Source: JBCBTJ01 sp039818665 (GTDB lineage Bacteria; Pseudomonadota; Alphaproteobacteria; Caulobacterales; Hyphomonadaceae). Taken from it: DNA of 28,166 bases. Position numbers and translations under genes: made by a program. The notes beneath the pieces were generated by a model, which did not search any database, was not told the DNA's origin, and saw only the letters and a list, made by a program, of their open reading frames with translations. Of the stretch, positions 7,960 through 16,482 are shown piece after piece; within the stretch, counting starts at the first letter, position 1; every line of letters begins with the position of its first letter. The stretch covers positions 1 through 28,166 of the forward strand of contig JBCBTJ010000044.1 in assembly GCA_039818665.1 (NCBI GenBank), given 5' to 3'.

Positions 7960-8816
7960 AGGGCATCATTCTCGCCGGCGGCCTCGGAACGCGGCTTTAT
8001 CCGCTGACCTACAGCGTCTCCAAGCAATTGCTGCCAGTCTACGACAAGCCGCTGATCTACTATCCGATCTCGACCTTGTTGCTCGCCGACATTCGCGAGA
8101 TCCTGATTATCTCCACGCCGCAAGCGACGCCGCTCTTCAAAGGCCTGCTCGGCGACGGGGCGAAATGGGGCGTGCGCTTCGACTACGCCGTGCAGGACGC
8201 GCCGCGCGGTCTCGCCGAAGCTTTTCTGATTGGCGAAGAGTTCATCGACGGCGGTCCGTCCGCCTTGGCCCTCGGTGACAACATTTTCTACGGCGCCGGC
8301 ATGTCGGACCAACTCCTGAGCGCCGGGAAGCTGACCGAAGGCGCGGAGGTTTTCGCCTACAAGGTCGCCGATCCGGAACGTTTCGGCGTCGTCGAGATCG
8401 ACGCCGATGGCCGCGCTCTTTCGATCGAAGAAAAACCGCCTGCGCCGAAAAGCGACTGGGCCGTCACCGGGCTTTACTTCTACGACAACCAAGTCGTCGA
8501 CATCGCCAAAACGCTGAAGCCTTCCGCGCGCGGCGAGCTCGAAATCACCTCGGTCAACGAAGTCTATCTCGACAAAGGCCAACTCAAGGTCGCCCAGCTC
8601 GCCCGCGGCACCGCTTGGCTCGACGCTGGCACCTTCGACAGCCTGCTACAGGCCTCGCAATTCGTCCAAACGCTGGAAAAACGCCAAAGCTTTAAAATCG
8701 CTTGCCCCGAGGAGGTCGCCTGGCGGCGCGGCTTCATCGACGACGCCGCGCTCGAGACGCTCGCCGACGGCTTGAAAAACGAATACGGCGCGTATCTGAA
8801 GGGCCTGCTGCGCTAG
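7956..8816 (+). CDS. rfbA: Glucose-1-phosphate thymidylyltransferase
   Basis: RfbA (RmlA) makes dTDP-glucose from dTTP and glucose-1-phosphate, the entry and feedback-controlled step of the rhamnose pathway. The 286-residue protein starts MKGIILAGGLGTRLYP, the nucleotidyltransferase signature, then shows SKQLLPVYDKPLIYYP, GDNIFYG and VIEEKP-type segments (SIEEKP). The C-terminal part has WLDAGTFDSLLQAS. The start at 7956 overlaps the rfbD stop (ATGA); an upstream in-frame extension from 7899 lies inside rfbD and is rejected. It is last in the operon and converges with the ABC ATPase gene, with only three bases between stops and no visible terminator. Confidence 0.96.
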   Translation: MKGIILAGGLGTRLYPLTYSVSKQLLPVYDKPLIYYPISTLLLADIREILIISTPQATPLFKGLLGDGAKWGVRFDYAVQDAPRGLAEAFLIGEEFIDGGPSALALGDNIFYGAGMSDQLLSAGKLTEGAEVFAYKVADPERFGVVEIDADGRALSIEEKPPAPKSDWAVTGLYFYDNQVVDIAKTLKPSARGELEITSVNEVYLDKGQLKVAQLARGTAWLDAGTFDSLLQASQFVQTLEKRQSFKIACPEEVAWRRGFIDDAALETLADGLKNEYGAYLKGLLR

Positions 8817-8819
8817 CGC

Positions 8820-9593
8820 CTAAGCCGCGTTCTGCGCGCCCTGCGAGCGCCGGAAGGCTGCGAGCGCTTCTATGATTTCGCCGGCTGGTCCAAAGCCCTT
8901 CATATGGCCCTTCTCAAGCCAAATCGCTTTGTTCACGACCCGCTTCATCAGCGTTTGATTGTGCGTCGCCAACACCACGATCCCGGCTGACGAGACCAGC
9001 GCGTCCATGCGCTCGCGCGCTTTCGCCTGAAAATCAGCATCGCCCGCCCCGATCCATTCGTCCAGCAACAGGATCTCTGGCCGGAACGCCGTCGCACAGG
9101 CAAACTTTAGTCGCATCGCCATGCCTTGAGAATAGGTGCGCACCGGCATATCGAGAAAGTCGCCAAGCTCAGTGAACGTGACAATATCCGGGATCGCTCT
9201 GTCGATCTGCGCACGGCTGGCGCCGGCGATCAAACCAGATAAGACGATGTTCTGAAGCCCGCTTGCGTCGAGCTGCATGCCCAAGCCGAGATTGAACATG
9301 GCCGAGACGCGGCCCTCCACGACGACCGTGCCCGACGACGGCGCGTAAATCCCGGCCATCATCCGCAGCAAGGTCGTCTTCCCCGCCCCGTTCGAACCGA
9401 TAATCCCGAGCCGGTCGCCCGGATGCAGATCGAGGCTCACATCGGCGAGCGCTTTGATCCCGATCCTGCGGCCTTTCTCATCGGTCACCACATCGCCCGC
9501 GACAGCTGGCGCGCCAGCTTGTTCGGGCGCCGGTTTCCGCTGCGCGCGTGTTTTGAAGATCAGCGAGGCGTTGTCGATAAGGATCCGCGTCAT
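8820..9593 (-). CDS. Polysaccharide ABC exporter, ATP-binding subunit
   Basis: This 257-residue protein is the ATPase that powers export of a lipid-linked polysaccharide across the inner membrane with the permease encoded just upstream. Walker A is GSNGAGKT (66-73), the ABC signature YSQGM (154-158), Walker B ILLLDE (174-179) and the switch histidine His211 in ATHN. The region before Walker A contains a 30-residue polar stretch, seen in Wzt/TagH-type proteins. It lacks the C-terminal carbohydrate-binding domain of long Wzt proteins, so it resembles KpsT or short Wzt. The start is four bases after the permease stop. Chain identity (O-antigen or capsule) cannot be told from sequence. Confidence 0.92.
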   Translation of the reverse strand: MTRILIDNASLIFKTRAQRKPAPEQAGAPAVAGDVVTDEKGRRIGIKALADVSLDLHPGDRLGIIGSNGAGKTTLLRMMAGIYAPSSGTVVVEGRVSAMFNLGLGMQLDASGLQNIVLSGLIAGASRAQIDRAIPDIVTFTELGDFLDMPVRTYSQGMAMRLKFACATAFRPEILLLDEWIGAGDADFQAKARERMDALVSSAGIVVLATHNQTLMKRVVNKAIWLEKGHMKGFGPAGEIIEALAAFRRSQGAQNAA

Positions 9594-9597
9594 CGCA

Positions 9598-10461
9598 TCA
9601 TATCCAAAACACCAGACGGCGGCGCGAATAGGCGAAAGCCATCAACGCCGCCGTCCATCCGACGACAGTCATTATCAAGACCACTTGCCAATGATCCGAG
9701 CCCGGCGCGCCAGCGATCATCGGTTCGCGCACGATTTCGATGAAATGAGTGAGCGGATTATATGTTGCGATCACCGCCCGCGACCCGAGATCCTGCGGCA
9801 TCCAAAGCACCGGCGTCAGAAACAGCGCCACACGCATGAACATCTGAACAACCTGCTGAAGATCGCGAAACCGCGCGCACAAAACGCCGACCAGCAGATA
9901 AACCCATACGCCATTGACCACGATCGCCGCCAATCCAACCAACGCCCAAAGCGAGACCCAGCCGACGCTTTGTCCCGCCCACAACACCACGGCAGCCGCG
10001 CCGAGCGCCGAGAACCCGAGATTGACGACGTTCCGCGCGACGCCGCGATACACGAACACGCTGAACGGCAGCCGCGTGCTTGTCATCCAACCGGCCGGCC
10101 GCACAAACACCATCGTCGCGTCGGTGATCATGCCGGACAAGAGCTGAAATATCAGAAATCCGTACACGACGAACAGCAGGTATTGTTCGCTGGAATCGCC
10201 TCGGACCGCGCCGAAGACCACATAAATGACAAGCGAGAAGAACAAGAAGGTCGCCACGACCCAAGCGGCGCCGAAATAAGTGCGCCGATACAGCATCAAA
10301 AATTCCTGCCACGCCAAAGCGCGCCAAAGGCGGACGTTTTTGAGCCCGCGCCACAAATCATCAATCGCCTCGCGCCAGGGATCGGCGTCCGACCGAAACC
10401 CGGACAGCGCGAAGATCGGCGCGTCGGCGCGTGTTTCGACAGGTTGGATATGAGAACTCAA
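9598..10461 (-). CDS. Polysaccharide ABC exporter, permease subunit
   Basis: This 287-residue ABC-2 type permease (Wzm/KpsM family) forms the inner-membrane channel for the polysaccharide. After a cytoplasmic N-terminus of about 60 residues and the amphipathic WRALAWQEFLMLYRRTYFG interface segment, six hydrophobic helices follow, ending in a basic RRRLVFW tail. The loop FLTPVLWMPQ and the NPLTHFIEIVREP motif are characteristic of the family. The start codon is TTG, preceded at nine bases by GGGAGG (10471-10476). It heads a two-gene unit with the ATPase. It sits divergent from the methyltransferase at 10631, whose product may modify the same glycan. Confidence 0.92.
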   Translation of the reverse strand: MSSHIQPVETRADAPIFALSGFRSDADPWREAIDDLWRGLKNVRLWRALAWQEFLMLYRRTYFGAAWVVATFLFFSLVIYVVFGAVRGDSSEQYLLFVVYGFLIFQLLSGMITDATMVFVRPAGWMTSTRLPFSVFVYRGVARNVVNLGFSALGAAAVVLWAGQSVGWVSLWALVGLAAIVVNGVWVYLLVGVLCARFRDLQQVVQMFMRVALFLTPVLWMPQDLGSRAVIATYNPLTHFIEIVREPMIAGAPGSDHWQVVLIMTVVGWTAALMAFAYSRRRLVFWI

Positions 10462-10630
10462 CGCAAGAAACCTCCCGCCCGCGCAAATCGGCGGAGCGCT
10501 GTTTTGTCATCACGTCAGCCGCAAAAACGCAACTCAGCGACGCTGTCGCGCCGCAGCGGCGCGAAGGCCATGGCCACGCTTGGACGGCTTGGCTAGGGTC
10601 GCGCGCGGTTGAGAAGAGGACCCAGGCGAC
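10462..10630. promoter_or_regulatory. Divergent intergenic region upstream of the ABC exporter
   Basis: This gap of 169 bp separates the minus-strand exporter genes from a plus-strand methyltransferase, so it should hold at least two promoters. It contains the permease ribosome-binding site at 10471-10476. I see no convincing -35/-10 pair, operator palindrome or small gene in it. Confidence 0.3.
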
Positions 10631-11593
10631 ATGAGCGAGACCATTGTCGCAGACCCGGCCGGCGCCGCTGAGCTGGAGCTGTTTCAACAGATCGCCGAGC
10701 GCGACCGGAGCTATATGGAGGGTCGCGAGTTTCTGGCGCGCTGGCTGTTCGCCGACAAATTGGCCGCGCAAAACCGCCGCGGTGAAATGAACTTCTTCGG
10801 CTTCGACGGTCCCGCCCATGTCTGGAAATTCTTCACCTGGATCATGAACTTCAATTATCCGGATTTCCTGGAGCCGGACCGGGTCGAAGCTCTAATGAAG
10901 CTGAGCGCCGAGCGGGACCAAGCCGTCCTGGCGAAAACCGGCGGGCCGGCCTTTGAAGACAAAGTCCTGAATGTCGGTCGCTACAACGCTCAAGATTTTC
11001 TGCTCCAGCGGGCCTATCCCGTTCGCGACGACCGGCGCGTCCGACGCCTATTGGACTTCGGCGGCGGCCATGGCCGCATGGCCAATCTCAGCTCCGGCGC
11101 GCCGGAGTCCGACGTGGTCTCCATGACCGTCGTCGACGGCATCCCCGGCCCCTATCTCACCCAGCGCGCCTATTACCGCGCGCTCGGTCTGTCATTGTAC
11201 GACTATCTCGATATGGACGCCGGCGCTTTCGATATGGCGGAGGGGCTTGAGAGCAGCCAAATCGTGCATCTGCCGACCTGGCGAATGGATCTCTTGCCCG
11301 ACGACCACTACGACATGGTCTGCACAGTACAGGTGCTTAAGGAGCTGCCGCGCCAGCTCGCCGTCCACGCCATCGGCGAGTTCGCCCGCGTGCTGAAACC
11401 TGGCGGCGCGCTCTACATCCGCGACCACGAGCAATTCCACAATCCCAATCAATTGCCGATGGACCGCATCATCCAAGCCGCCGGCTTTGTTTTGGAGTTC
11501 GCCCCCCATGTTCATGACCGGGTCGATGTTCACGGCCTGCCGCGGATCTGGCGCAAAATGGACCCCTCGCTCTATTTGAACCACGAAGATTGA
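10631..11593 (+). CDS. SAM-dependent methyltransferase, possible sugar O-methyltransferase
   Basis: The 320-residue protein has an N-terminal helical region of about 135 residues followed by a methyltransferase fold. Motif I is LLDFGGGHGR (140-149); a later VCTVQVLKELPRQL and FARVLKPGGALYIRDHE match the C-terminal half of class I enzymes. This two-part architecture recalls the putative sugar O-methyltransferases found in O-antigen clusters. It may methylate a sugar or cap the chain, which in ABC-type polysaccharide systems can set chain length, but that role is inference. A GAGGA motif precedes the ATG. It is followed by a family 2-like glycosyltransferase after a 47-bp gap. Confidence 0.75.
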   Translation: MSETIVADPAGAAELELFQQIAERDRSYMEGREFLARWLFADKLAAQNRRGEMNFFGFDGPAHVWKFFTWIMNFNYPDFLEPDRVEALMKLSAERDQAVLAKTGGPAFEDKVLNVGRYNAQDFLLQRAYPVRDDRRVRRLLDFGGGHGRMANLSSGAPESDVVSMTVVDGIPGPYLTQRAYYRALGLSLYDYLDMDAGAFDMAEGLESSQIVHLPTWRMDLLPDDHYDMVCTVQVLKELPRQLAVHAIGEFARVLKPGGALYIRDHEQFHNPNQLPMDRIIQAAGFVLEFAPHVHDRVDVHGLPRIWRKMDPSLYLNHED

Positions 11594-11640
11594 TCCGGCG
11601 CGCTCAAAACCCGCCTCAAACGCGTTGAAAGGAAACGGCT

Positions 11641-12579
11641 TTGCCGAAGGTCTCGGTCATCCTTGTCTCCTATGACATGGCGCGGGAAGTGCCGCGCACC
11701 GTTCGCTCCTTCCTGCCGCCCTATCAGGAAGGCTTGGCGCCGGGAGACGTTGAAATCCTGGTCATGGAGAACGGGTCGCCGCGCCCAGTGCCCGCCGCGG
11801 CGCGCGGCGATTGGCCAGACGTTGTGCGATATGTCGAGGTTCCCGACCCCAAACCCTCGCCAGCGGCCGCGCTCAATCTCGGGGTGGAGTTGGCGCGGGC
11901 GGAACTCGTCTGCCCCGTCATCGACGGCGCCCGAATGGCGAGCCCCGGCGTCCTGAAATCCGGGATCGATCTCTGCAGCTACGCGCCGAACGCGTTCGTC
12001 GCGACGATGGGCATGCATTTGGGGCCGAAGCCGCAGCAACAATCAGTAAAGGACGGCTACGATCAAGCCCAAGAAGACAAGCTCTTGGAGTCGATCAAGT
12101 GGCCTGGAAACGGGTATCGCTTGTTCGACATCTCGGCGCTCGGCGGCTCGGCCAAGGGGGCATGGTTCACCCAGCTCGCCGAGACGAATGCGCCAGTCCT
12201 GTCGCGTCGCCTCTACGAGGAGCTCGGCGGCTATGACGAGCAGTTCGACATCCCCGGCGGCGGGCTCGTCAATCTCGACTTCATGCGCCGCGCCTTGGAG
12301 CGTGAGGACGTTGAATACTTTCTCTTGCTCGGCGAAGGGACCTTTCACCAATTCCACGGCGGCGTGACGACCTCGCGCGCTGTGTCTGAAAAGGAAGTCG
12401 ACGGCCGGTCCACCTGGCAGAAGTATAACGATCAATATGAAGCAATCCGCGGCAAGCCCTTCGCCGTGTCCAACCGCCGCCCGAAACTGTATGGCGAGAT
12501 GCGCTGGCCCGCCCTCAAAATCGCGATGGAGGGCGTGACCAACATTGCCGCGAATTTAAGTAGCAAAGAGAAGTCTTAG
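11641..12579 (+). CDS. Glycosyltransferase family 2-like protein
   Basis: This 312-residue protein has a GT-A fold: PKVSVILVSYDM at the N-terminus is the standard family 2 opening, and EILVMENGS (38-46) is the second strand. Where most family 2 enzymes have a DxD, this one reads VIDGARMASPG (DGAR at 95-98). A downstream segment, LGGYDEQFDIPGGGLVNLDFMRRA, resembles the acceptor-side region of galactosyltransferase-like proteins. The start is TTG with an AGGA eight bases upstream. It probably contributes to the same surface glycan as the neighbouring genes. The family is clear; donor and acceptor are unknown, and activity without a second aspartate is an open point. Confidence 0.78.
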   Translation: MPKVSVILVSYDMAREVPRTVRSFLPPYQEGLAPGDVEILVMENGSPRPVPAAARGDWPDVVRYVEVPDPKPSPAAALNLGVELARAELVCPVIDGARMASPGVLKSGIDLCSYAPNAFVATMGMHLGPKPQQQSVKDGYDQAQEDKLLESIKWPGNGYRLFDISALGGSAKGAWFTQLAETNAPVLSRRLYEELGGYDEQFDIPGGGLVNLDFMRRALEREDVEYFLLLGEGTFHQFHGGVTTSRAVSEKEVDGRSTWQKYNDQYEAIRGKPFAVSNRRPKLYGEMRWPALKIAMEGVTNIAANLSSKEKS

Positions 12580-12594
12580 CGCCGTAAAAACAAG

Positions 12595-13677
12595 GTGTCA
12601 GTCCTTGCCCAGCGAGCGTCGCCCATCGTGAGAGCCAGAGCCGAAACGCCGTTCCGCTCCCGAGCGCCCGATCGCACGGCGGGTTTTGTTCTGCCTTACG
12701 TGCTGGCCATGATCGCGGTCCTCTCGCTAATCGCCGCGCTCGGCGCCAACGCCCTTCGCCGGTCTCAAACGAATGTCCTGGCCTTGGAGCGGCTCGATAC
12801 GCTGCAGCGGGCACTCGACGCGGTCGAAGCCGAAACGCTCTACGTTTTCACCACGTCGAACTTCGCCCGGTCCGGCATTGATCTCAGCGACCGCGTTGTC
12901 GACCAGACCGCCCTCTCGCTCGGCGAAGCGCCGGACGAATCCGAGCTCGACCCTGCGGACGTGTGGCTCGCCACGGGTCAGACGCGCCGCACGCTCATAG
13001 GCGGCGTGCCGGTTTATGTCGCTTATCAAGACGCCGACGGCTTGATTTCGCTCAGTTCGGCGAACGATCTCGTGCTTGGCCGGCTTCTCGGAGGATTCGG
13101 TCTGCCCCCCGCCCAGGCCCGCGGGCTCGTCCGCAAGCTCAACGATTACACAGACGCCGACCACCGGCGGCAGTTCGAAGGCGGCGAACGCGCCGACTAC
13201 CGCTTGGAACGCCGCCCGCCGCCGACGAATTCCTCTTTGCGGAGCTGGCAGGAGATCCGCTCGATCCTCGACTGGGACGAGGTGAACCTCTCAGCCAGCC
13301 CGGAGTTCATTCGGCTTTTGACCTTCTTCACGACCGCCAGCATCCCCAACACCTCGACCATGCCGCCGGAGGTCGCCGAAGCGATGGAAGTGGACGAACA
13401 GGGCTTGGACCCCGATCAATCCGATCTTGCTGATTATCAATGGGTCACGAACACCTATCCGAGTCCGCGCGCGCGCTTCATTCTGACTGCCATTTCACCT
13501 GACGGTCGCAGCGGATTGCGGCGTATAGTCGAAGCGGAAAGAACCTCGACAGCCCCGGACCAGCCCTTTACCCGACGGCTGGTGATCGAGACAGGGATCG
13601 GTCCGGACGAGATAGAGAGATTAGACTGGGATGGCACTCCTCGGCTGGGCGTATCCGCATCTTCGCGCAATCGATAG
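12595..13677 (+). CDS. gspK: Type II secretion minor pseudopilin GspK
   Basis: GspK sits at the tip of the T2SS pseudopilus with GspI and GspJ. The 360-residue product has a basic N-terminal leader and then the prepilin segment TAG/FVLPYVLAMIAVLSL with cleavage expected after the glycine. Position +5 is tyrosine instead of glutamate, in line with the known lack of Glu5 in GspK. The large soluble domain includes YQDADGLISLSSAN and the LNDYTDADHRR segment, both characteristic of GspK. The length slightly exceeds the usual ~320 residues. The GTG at 12595 is the first possible start; a GTG at 12628 is an alternative, and neither has a good Shine-Dalgarno. It overlaps gspL by 47 bp. Confidence 0.88.
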   Translation: MSVLAQRASPIVRARAETPFRSRAPDRTAGFVLPYVLAMIAVLSLIAALGANALRRSQTNVLALERLDTLQRALDAVEAETLYVFTTSNFARSGIDLSDRVVDQTALSLGEAPDESELDPADVWLATGQTRRTLIGGVPVYVAYQDADGLISLSSANDLVLGRLLGGFGLPPAQARGLVRKLNDYTDADHRRQFEGGERADYRLERRPPPTNSSLRSWQEIRSILDWDEVNLSASPEFIRLLTFFTTASIPNTSTMPPEVAEAMEVDEQGLDPDQSDLADYQWVTNTYPSPRARFILTAISPDGRSGLRRIVEAERTSTAPDQPFTRRLVIETGIGPDEIERLDWDGTPRLGVSASSRNR

Positions 13678-14710
13678 CGAAGGCGGCGTCCACACCCTTA
13701 CCCGCGGTCTACGCTTCGGCGGCACGGTTTACGTGGTCCCGCGCGGGCGGTGCCAATATTCGCGCAAGACCATGCCGAGGACCGATGCGAAGGGCCGCGA
13801 AGCCGCGCGCCAGCAGGCCCAATTCGAGTCCCGTTTCGCCGACACCAATGTCATCGTCCTCGCAAACACCAGCGCGGAGACGTCCGGCGACGTCTCGATC
13901 TGGACCTGGGATCGCGCCGAGATGGAAGCCCGAATTGGCAAACCGAACCCGCGCATGCTGCCGGAAACTCTGGCGCGCAAAGGCTTGGACCAAGGCTTCC
14001 GTCTCGTACTCGGCGTCGACGGTTATGAAGGCGAGATCTGGCAGGATGGCGGACTCGTCGCGACCCGCTGGTGGGCCCAGCAACCCTCGCCGCAATCCTG
14101 GTCGGAGTTTCTCGGCGGCGCGCGCACCCAATTCCCGAAAGCCGCGGTCTGGTCGCATGCGATCGACGACACCCCGCCCGAGCCCGTCGCGCCGCAATGG
14201 CGAAAAGATGTGGTCTGGGTCGACGACAATTGGGCGAGCGCGCTCTCGCGCGTCACGCCGCCGCGCGCCGCCGTCGCCGCCGGCATGGTCGCCCTCGCCC
14301 CGGCGAGCTGCGAGGTCGCGAAGCTGACAAGCCTCTCCCTCGAAGAAGCCCGCCTGAGCGCCGAGCTCGAGGCCGCCCGCGCCGCCTCGGCCGACTGGCT
14401 GCGCCTGCGCCGCCGCGCGCTGCGCGACGCACGCTCGATCACCGACGCCAAAGCGCTCGGCGACGATGTCGCACTGGTCTACGCCCTACTCGACCTCGAC
14501 CGGACGCTCGAGGCCGAAGAACTCGCCATCTCCCGTCTCTCCTATCTCGACAACGAACTCCAAATCGGCCTCACGGGCAGGCCGGCGGCCAGCATTGTCG
14601 ACGTGGTCTCCACCCTTGAGGCGAGCGACTCCTGGGACGATGTCCGCTTCGAGTCCGAAGGCAACACGCTGGTCGGGACCATCGCCAGCGGGATCGGCGC
14701 GGCCCGATGA
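13631..14710 (+). CDS. gspL: Type II secretion inner-membrane protein GspL (divergent)
   Basis: GspL links the cytoplasmic ATPase GspE to the periplasmic part of the T2SS. The 359-residue product is poorly conserved, and the assignment rests on position between gspK and gspM plus layout: an N-terminal region of about 200 residues that would be the actin-like cytoplasmic domain, a weakly hydrophobic alanine-rich segment at 212-230 that may be the membrane helix, a predicted coiled helix (236-275) and a C-terminal ferredoxin-like region ending in ASIVDVVSTLEASDSWDDV, which looks like the PilN/GspL periplasmic fold. The start overlaps gspK by 47 bp, unusually long for this cluster. The stop overlaps gspM (ATGA). 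Confidence 0.68.
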   Translation: MALLGWAYPHLRAIDSEGGVHTLTRGLRFGGTVYVVPRGRCQYSRKTMPRTDAKGREAARQQAQFESRFADTNVIVLANTSAETSGDVSIWTWDRAEMEARIGKPNPRMLPETLARKGLDQGFRLVLGVDGYEGEIWQDGGLVATRWWAQQPSPQSWSEFLGGARTQFPKAAVWSHAIDDTPPEPVAPQWRKDVVWVDDNWASALSRVTPPRAAVAAGMVALAPASCEVAKLTSLSLEEARLSAELEAARAASADWLRLRRRALRDARSITDAKALGDDVALVYALLDLDRTLEAEELAISRLSYLDNELQIGLTGRPAASIVDVVSTLEASDSWDDVRFESEGNTLVGTIASGIGAAR

Positions 14711-15318
14711 GCGCGCTCGCCCGCCTCCAAGAGCGCCTCAGCGCCGAGATGACGCCGCGCCTCGCCTACGGCTTGGTCGCCCTCGGCGCGATCGGGGCTA
14801 TAATCTTGTTCTTCGAGCTCTCCGACCGGTCGCAAGTCAAAGCCGACGCCGTCGCCGATATGAAGATCGAACTCGCCTCGCTGCAGGACGACGACAGCGG
14901 CGAGCTTTGGGCCGAGCGCGCCGAGGCCGCCGGCCTTGTCCGCCGTGACTGGGAGACCACCGAGTGGATCGCCGAGACGGCCGGCATCGCCTCAGCGGCC
15001 GTTCAGATCGCCCTCACCGACATCATCAACGCCGCCGGCTGGGAGGCCGTACGCATCAGCGTCGCCAGCGATCCCACCGATTTCGCCGGCCAGTCCGTGC
15101 TGCGCTTCGAAGTCTCCGGCGTCGGCGACAGCTATTCCTTCCTCGCCGCCTTGGTCGGCCTGTCGACCTCGCAGAAGCGGATCATCGTCAACGAGATCAA
15201 CGGCAATTTCCGGCGCGGGACGCGCAACCGCATGTTCATGGCGGGCTATGTGCCTTATCGGCCGATCACCGCGCTCGCCGAGGCGACGCCGGTCGCCGAA
15301 GAGACGGCGCGGCCATGA
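14707..15318 (+). CDS. gspM: Type II secretion protein GspM
   Basis: GspM partners GspL in the inner-membrane platform. The 203-residue protein has a short cytoplasmic N-terminus, one strong membrane helix (about 19-38), a helical stretch rich in Glu and Ala, and a periplasmic domain in which residues 90-170 read like the ferredoxin-like fold of GspM, including SFLAALVGLS near the end. Length agrees with GspM (150-200). It is joined to gspL and to the next gene by ATGA overlaps, so the K-L-M-C block is one operon. Sequence conservation in this family is low, so position counts for much of the confidence. Confidence 0.75.
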   Translation: MSALARLQERLSAEMTPRLAYGLVALGAIGAIILFFELSDRSQVKADAVADMKIELASLQDDDSGELWAERAEAAGLVRRDWETTEWIAETAGIASAAVQIALTDIINAAGWEAVRISVASDPTDFAGQSVLRFEVSGVGDSYSFLAALVGLSTSQKRIIVNEINGNFRRGTRNRMFMAGYVPYRPITALAEATPVAEETARP

Positions 15319-15803
15319 GCGCGCGGCTGATCCTCCTCGGCGCGGCCTTGGTCGCCGGCGGCGCCCTGACCGGGCTCGCCACCGCTTCGCGCGCGGCCGG
15401 CGCGGCGGGCGCGGACGGCCCCATGGCCTGGACCGATCCTGAAGCGCCGGTGGATTATAGCGGTTCGGCCTCGCGCTTCCTGTTCGACCTCGCCCAGAGC
15501 CCGCTCTTCGCCGTGCCGCCGGAGCGCGCCGCGCCGCAAACCGAGGACGCGCCGGACGCCGAGCCGGAGACCGTCCAGGCCGGTTTCCCGGACATCGGCG
15601 CCGTCGCGCTGATTGAAGGCCGCCCCACGGCGCTCCTCCTCCTGGCCAGCGGCGAGACCCTGGTCGCCCGGCGCGGCACGGAGCTGCCCGGCGGGTGGAT
15701 CGTCGCCAATATCACGTTGAAACAGATCACCGCCTCCCGCGACGGCGAGGATTTCGAGTTCGACGTCTTCCCGAAGTTTTTCGAAGACCAACAGGACGGC
15801 TAG
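15315..15803 (+). CDS. GspC-like T2SS protein with HR-type domain
   Basis: The 162-residue protein starts with a hydrophobic segment (3-25) that is a membrane anchor or signal peptide, continues with an acidic, proline-rich linker (about 70-90), and ends with a compact domain in which GRPTALLLLASGETLVARRG is followed by a WIVANITLKQI strand. This pattern resembles the homology region of GspC, the inner-membrane protein that contacts the secretin; PilP and GspN are alternatives. No PDZ or coiled-coil domain follows, so a full-length GspC is not present. The ATG at 15315 overlaps the gspM stop (ATGA). An upstream in-frame extension inside gspM is rejected. The gene converges with gspJ, four bases apart. 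Confidence 0.55.
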   Translation: MSARLILLGAALVAGGALTGLATASRAAGAAGADGPMAWTDPEAPVDYSGSASRFLFDLAQSPLFAVPPERAAPQTEDAPDAEPETVQAGFPDIGAVALIEGRPTALLLLASGETLVARRGTELPGGWIVANITLKQITASRDGEDFEFDVFPKFFEDQQDG

Positions 15804-15807
15804 CGGC

Positions 15808-16461
15808 CTAAAACCGCTCCACCTCCTGCATCAGCACATCCTGACGCCGCATCGGCAGGTCGGAACGCCAATCCGGCAGCGCAATCCAATCGATCTCCGC
15901 ACGCGTCGCTGTCTGGATACGGATCGCCTTCGGCAGCTGCGGCGTGTCGAAATGCTGGCCGTCTTCGAAGTCCGTCGGCGGCGGGTGGGGCGTTTCAGGC
16001 GGGGGCCAGGTCGACCGCCAGGTCCCGTCCGCGCCGAGATAAGAGAAAGCGGCGGGCTCTGAAAACCGCGCCAGCGGGAAGCCTCCGGCCGCCGACTGAT
16101 AGACCAGCCCCCCCTCCTCGGTCAGCGACAGCCGCACGAGCGCGAGCGAGGGCGCCTCGGCGTCGAGCACGCCGGTGGTGAGCCCGGTGAAGCCGGTCTC
16201 ATCGCCCTGAAAAATCTGGTCCTCCATCTCTTCCCAGGCCGGCGTCAGCCCTTCGACCACGGCGCGGAAGCCCGCCCGGTCCACCGCTTCGCCCAGCGCC
16301 TCGGTCGTCGAGCGTTCGATGCGCACCGCCACGGCGAGCTGGGTGGTGAGCGATTGGAAGAGGATCACGGCCGAGACCGCCATGATCGCCAGGGCGACCA
16401 GGGTTTCGAGCAGGGAGAAGCCCTCGTCCTGCGCCGGCGCGGGATGCATGGGGTCGGTCAT
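15808..16461 (-). CDS. gspJ: Type II secretion minor pseudopilin GspJ
   Basis: GspJ is a minor pseudopilin of the tip complex. The 217-residue product has a 14-residue leader and then the type IV prepilin motif DEG/FSLLETLVALAIMAVSAVI, with cleavage after glycine and glutamate at +5. The C-terminal region (PKAIRIQT...ALPDWR) matches the GspJ pattern of a late strand before a short tail. Length is normal. It is unusual that gspJ lies apart from gspI, downstream of a sulfotransferase with a 21-bp gap and beyond the terminator of the secreted-protein gene. Either ATG at 16461 or at 16449 could be used; neither has a strong ribosome-binding site. Confidence 0.85.
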   Translation of the reverse strand: MTDPMHPAPAQDEGFSLLETLVALAIMAVSAVILFQSLTTQLAVAVRIERSTTEALGEAVDRAGFRAVVEGLTPAWEEMEDQIFQGDETGFTGLTTGVLDAEAPSLALVRLSLTEEGGLVYQSAAGGFPLARFSEPAAFSYLGADGTWRSTWPPPETPHPPPTDFEDGQHFDTPQLPKAIRIQTATRAEIDWIALPDWRSDLPMRRQDVLMQEVERF

Positions 16462-16482
16462 CGCGGCGGAATTCAGCGGCGC

